Program-made: the position numbers and the translations under genes
Notes under the pieces: model-generated
The model's database searches: none
What the model was told of the DNA's origin: nothing
The model's input: the letters and a program-made list of their open reading frames with translations, nothing else
Shown here: piece by piece, positions 63,947-64,000 of the stretch
Position numbering within the stretch: position 1 is the first letter of the stretch
Layout: every line of letters starts with the position of its first letter
Source: UPXZ01 sp964634605
Lineage (GTDB): Bacteria > Bacteroidota > Bacteroidia > Bacteroidales > Paludibacteraceae
DNA length: 64,000 bases
Direction: 5' to 3'
Assembly (NCBI GenBank): GCA_964634605.1
Contig: CAZWLJ010000009.1
Coordinates: forward strand, 14,753 to 78,752

Positions 63947-64000
63947 AGCGTCCCGATTTTTTATCGGGAAGGTCGGGGGATCATGCCCCCCTCTCGCTAC
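63929..64000 (+). pseudogene. Partial tRNA with intact 3' half, missing its 5' acceptor strand
   Basis: The D-arm (AGCTCAGTTAGTTAGAGC), anticodon arm CCCGA-TTTTTTA-TCGGG and the complete T-arm and 3' acceptor strand are present. The last 31 nt are identical to the tRNA-Met. The 5' acceptor strand is replaced by nuclease-gene sequence and does not pair with TCTCGCT. Position 37 would be T. It overlaps the nuclease stop codon. The window ends exactly at its 3' end, so more copies may follow. Confidence 0.8.

Noticed and set aside
63393..64000. CRISPR-like array
   Set aside because: The repeats are tRNA-derived, adjoin directly without variable spacers and have no cas genes nearby.

Overview
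The window looks like chromosome from a Bacteroidota bacterium of the order Bacteroidales, probably a free-living or fermentative relative of Paludibacter or Prolixibacter (low confidence at genus level). The evidence is a SusC/SusD pair, promoters of the form TTTG-N19/20-TAnnTTTG, many secreted proteins with C-terminal type IX secretion (T9SS) sorting domains, and a BlaI/M56 pair with a TonB-C fusion.

Left part (1-7926): a minus-strand BlaI/M56 antirepressor module with a TPR gene. Two near-identical BlaI-type operators overlap the -7 elements of blaI and of the TPR gene. On the plus strand follow a T9SS subtilase, xseA (overlapping by ATGA, with no xseB beside it) and nhaA.

Middle (7960-55328): a very large, almost entirely minus-strand polysaccharide-utilisation locus of about 46 kb. 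In order of transcription it holds a DUF4964/5127/4965/1793 protein, a membrane-spanning Kelch-type sensor with a cytoplasmic SARP-like DNA-binding region, a second DUF4965-type protein, an IPT/NHL lipoprotein, SusC, SusD, a DUF1735-type lipoprotein, a 1775-residue GH2-GLUG protein, an SGNH esterase, a Ser-type sulfatase, a GH76 domain set inside a GLUG domain, a third DUF4965-type protein, a GH43-CotH fusion, a GxGYxYP/PA14 protein, a GH92, a DUF418 membrane protein, a ricin-GH76-CBM protein, a GH127 and a GH2. A terminator and a decayed DUF4886 gene close it. GH76 plus GH92 point to an alpha-mannan backbone. GH127, GH43, GH2, sulfatase and esterase point to a decorated heteroglycan. The GH92 has Gln where the family has its catalytic acid Glu.

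Right part (55768-63270): housekeeping genes. These are the carboxynorspermidine dehydrogenase/decarboxylase pair, an S41 protease, coaD, an acyl-ACP thioesterase (TTG start) and a CCA-adding enzyme.

Right edge (63343-64000): a tRNA promoter drives two tandem 82-nt tRNA-like copies lacking a 3' half, then an intact tRNA-Met(CAU), a terminator and a small GIY-YIG nuclease gene. The nuclease gene's C-terminus is read through the D-arm of a further partial tRNA, whose last 31 nt are identical to the 3' end of the tRNA-Met. This tRNA/GIY-YIG array is the best candidate in the window for an undescribed mobile system.
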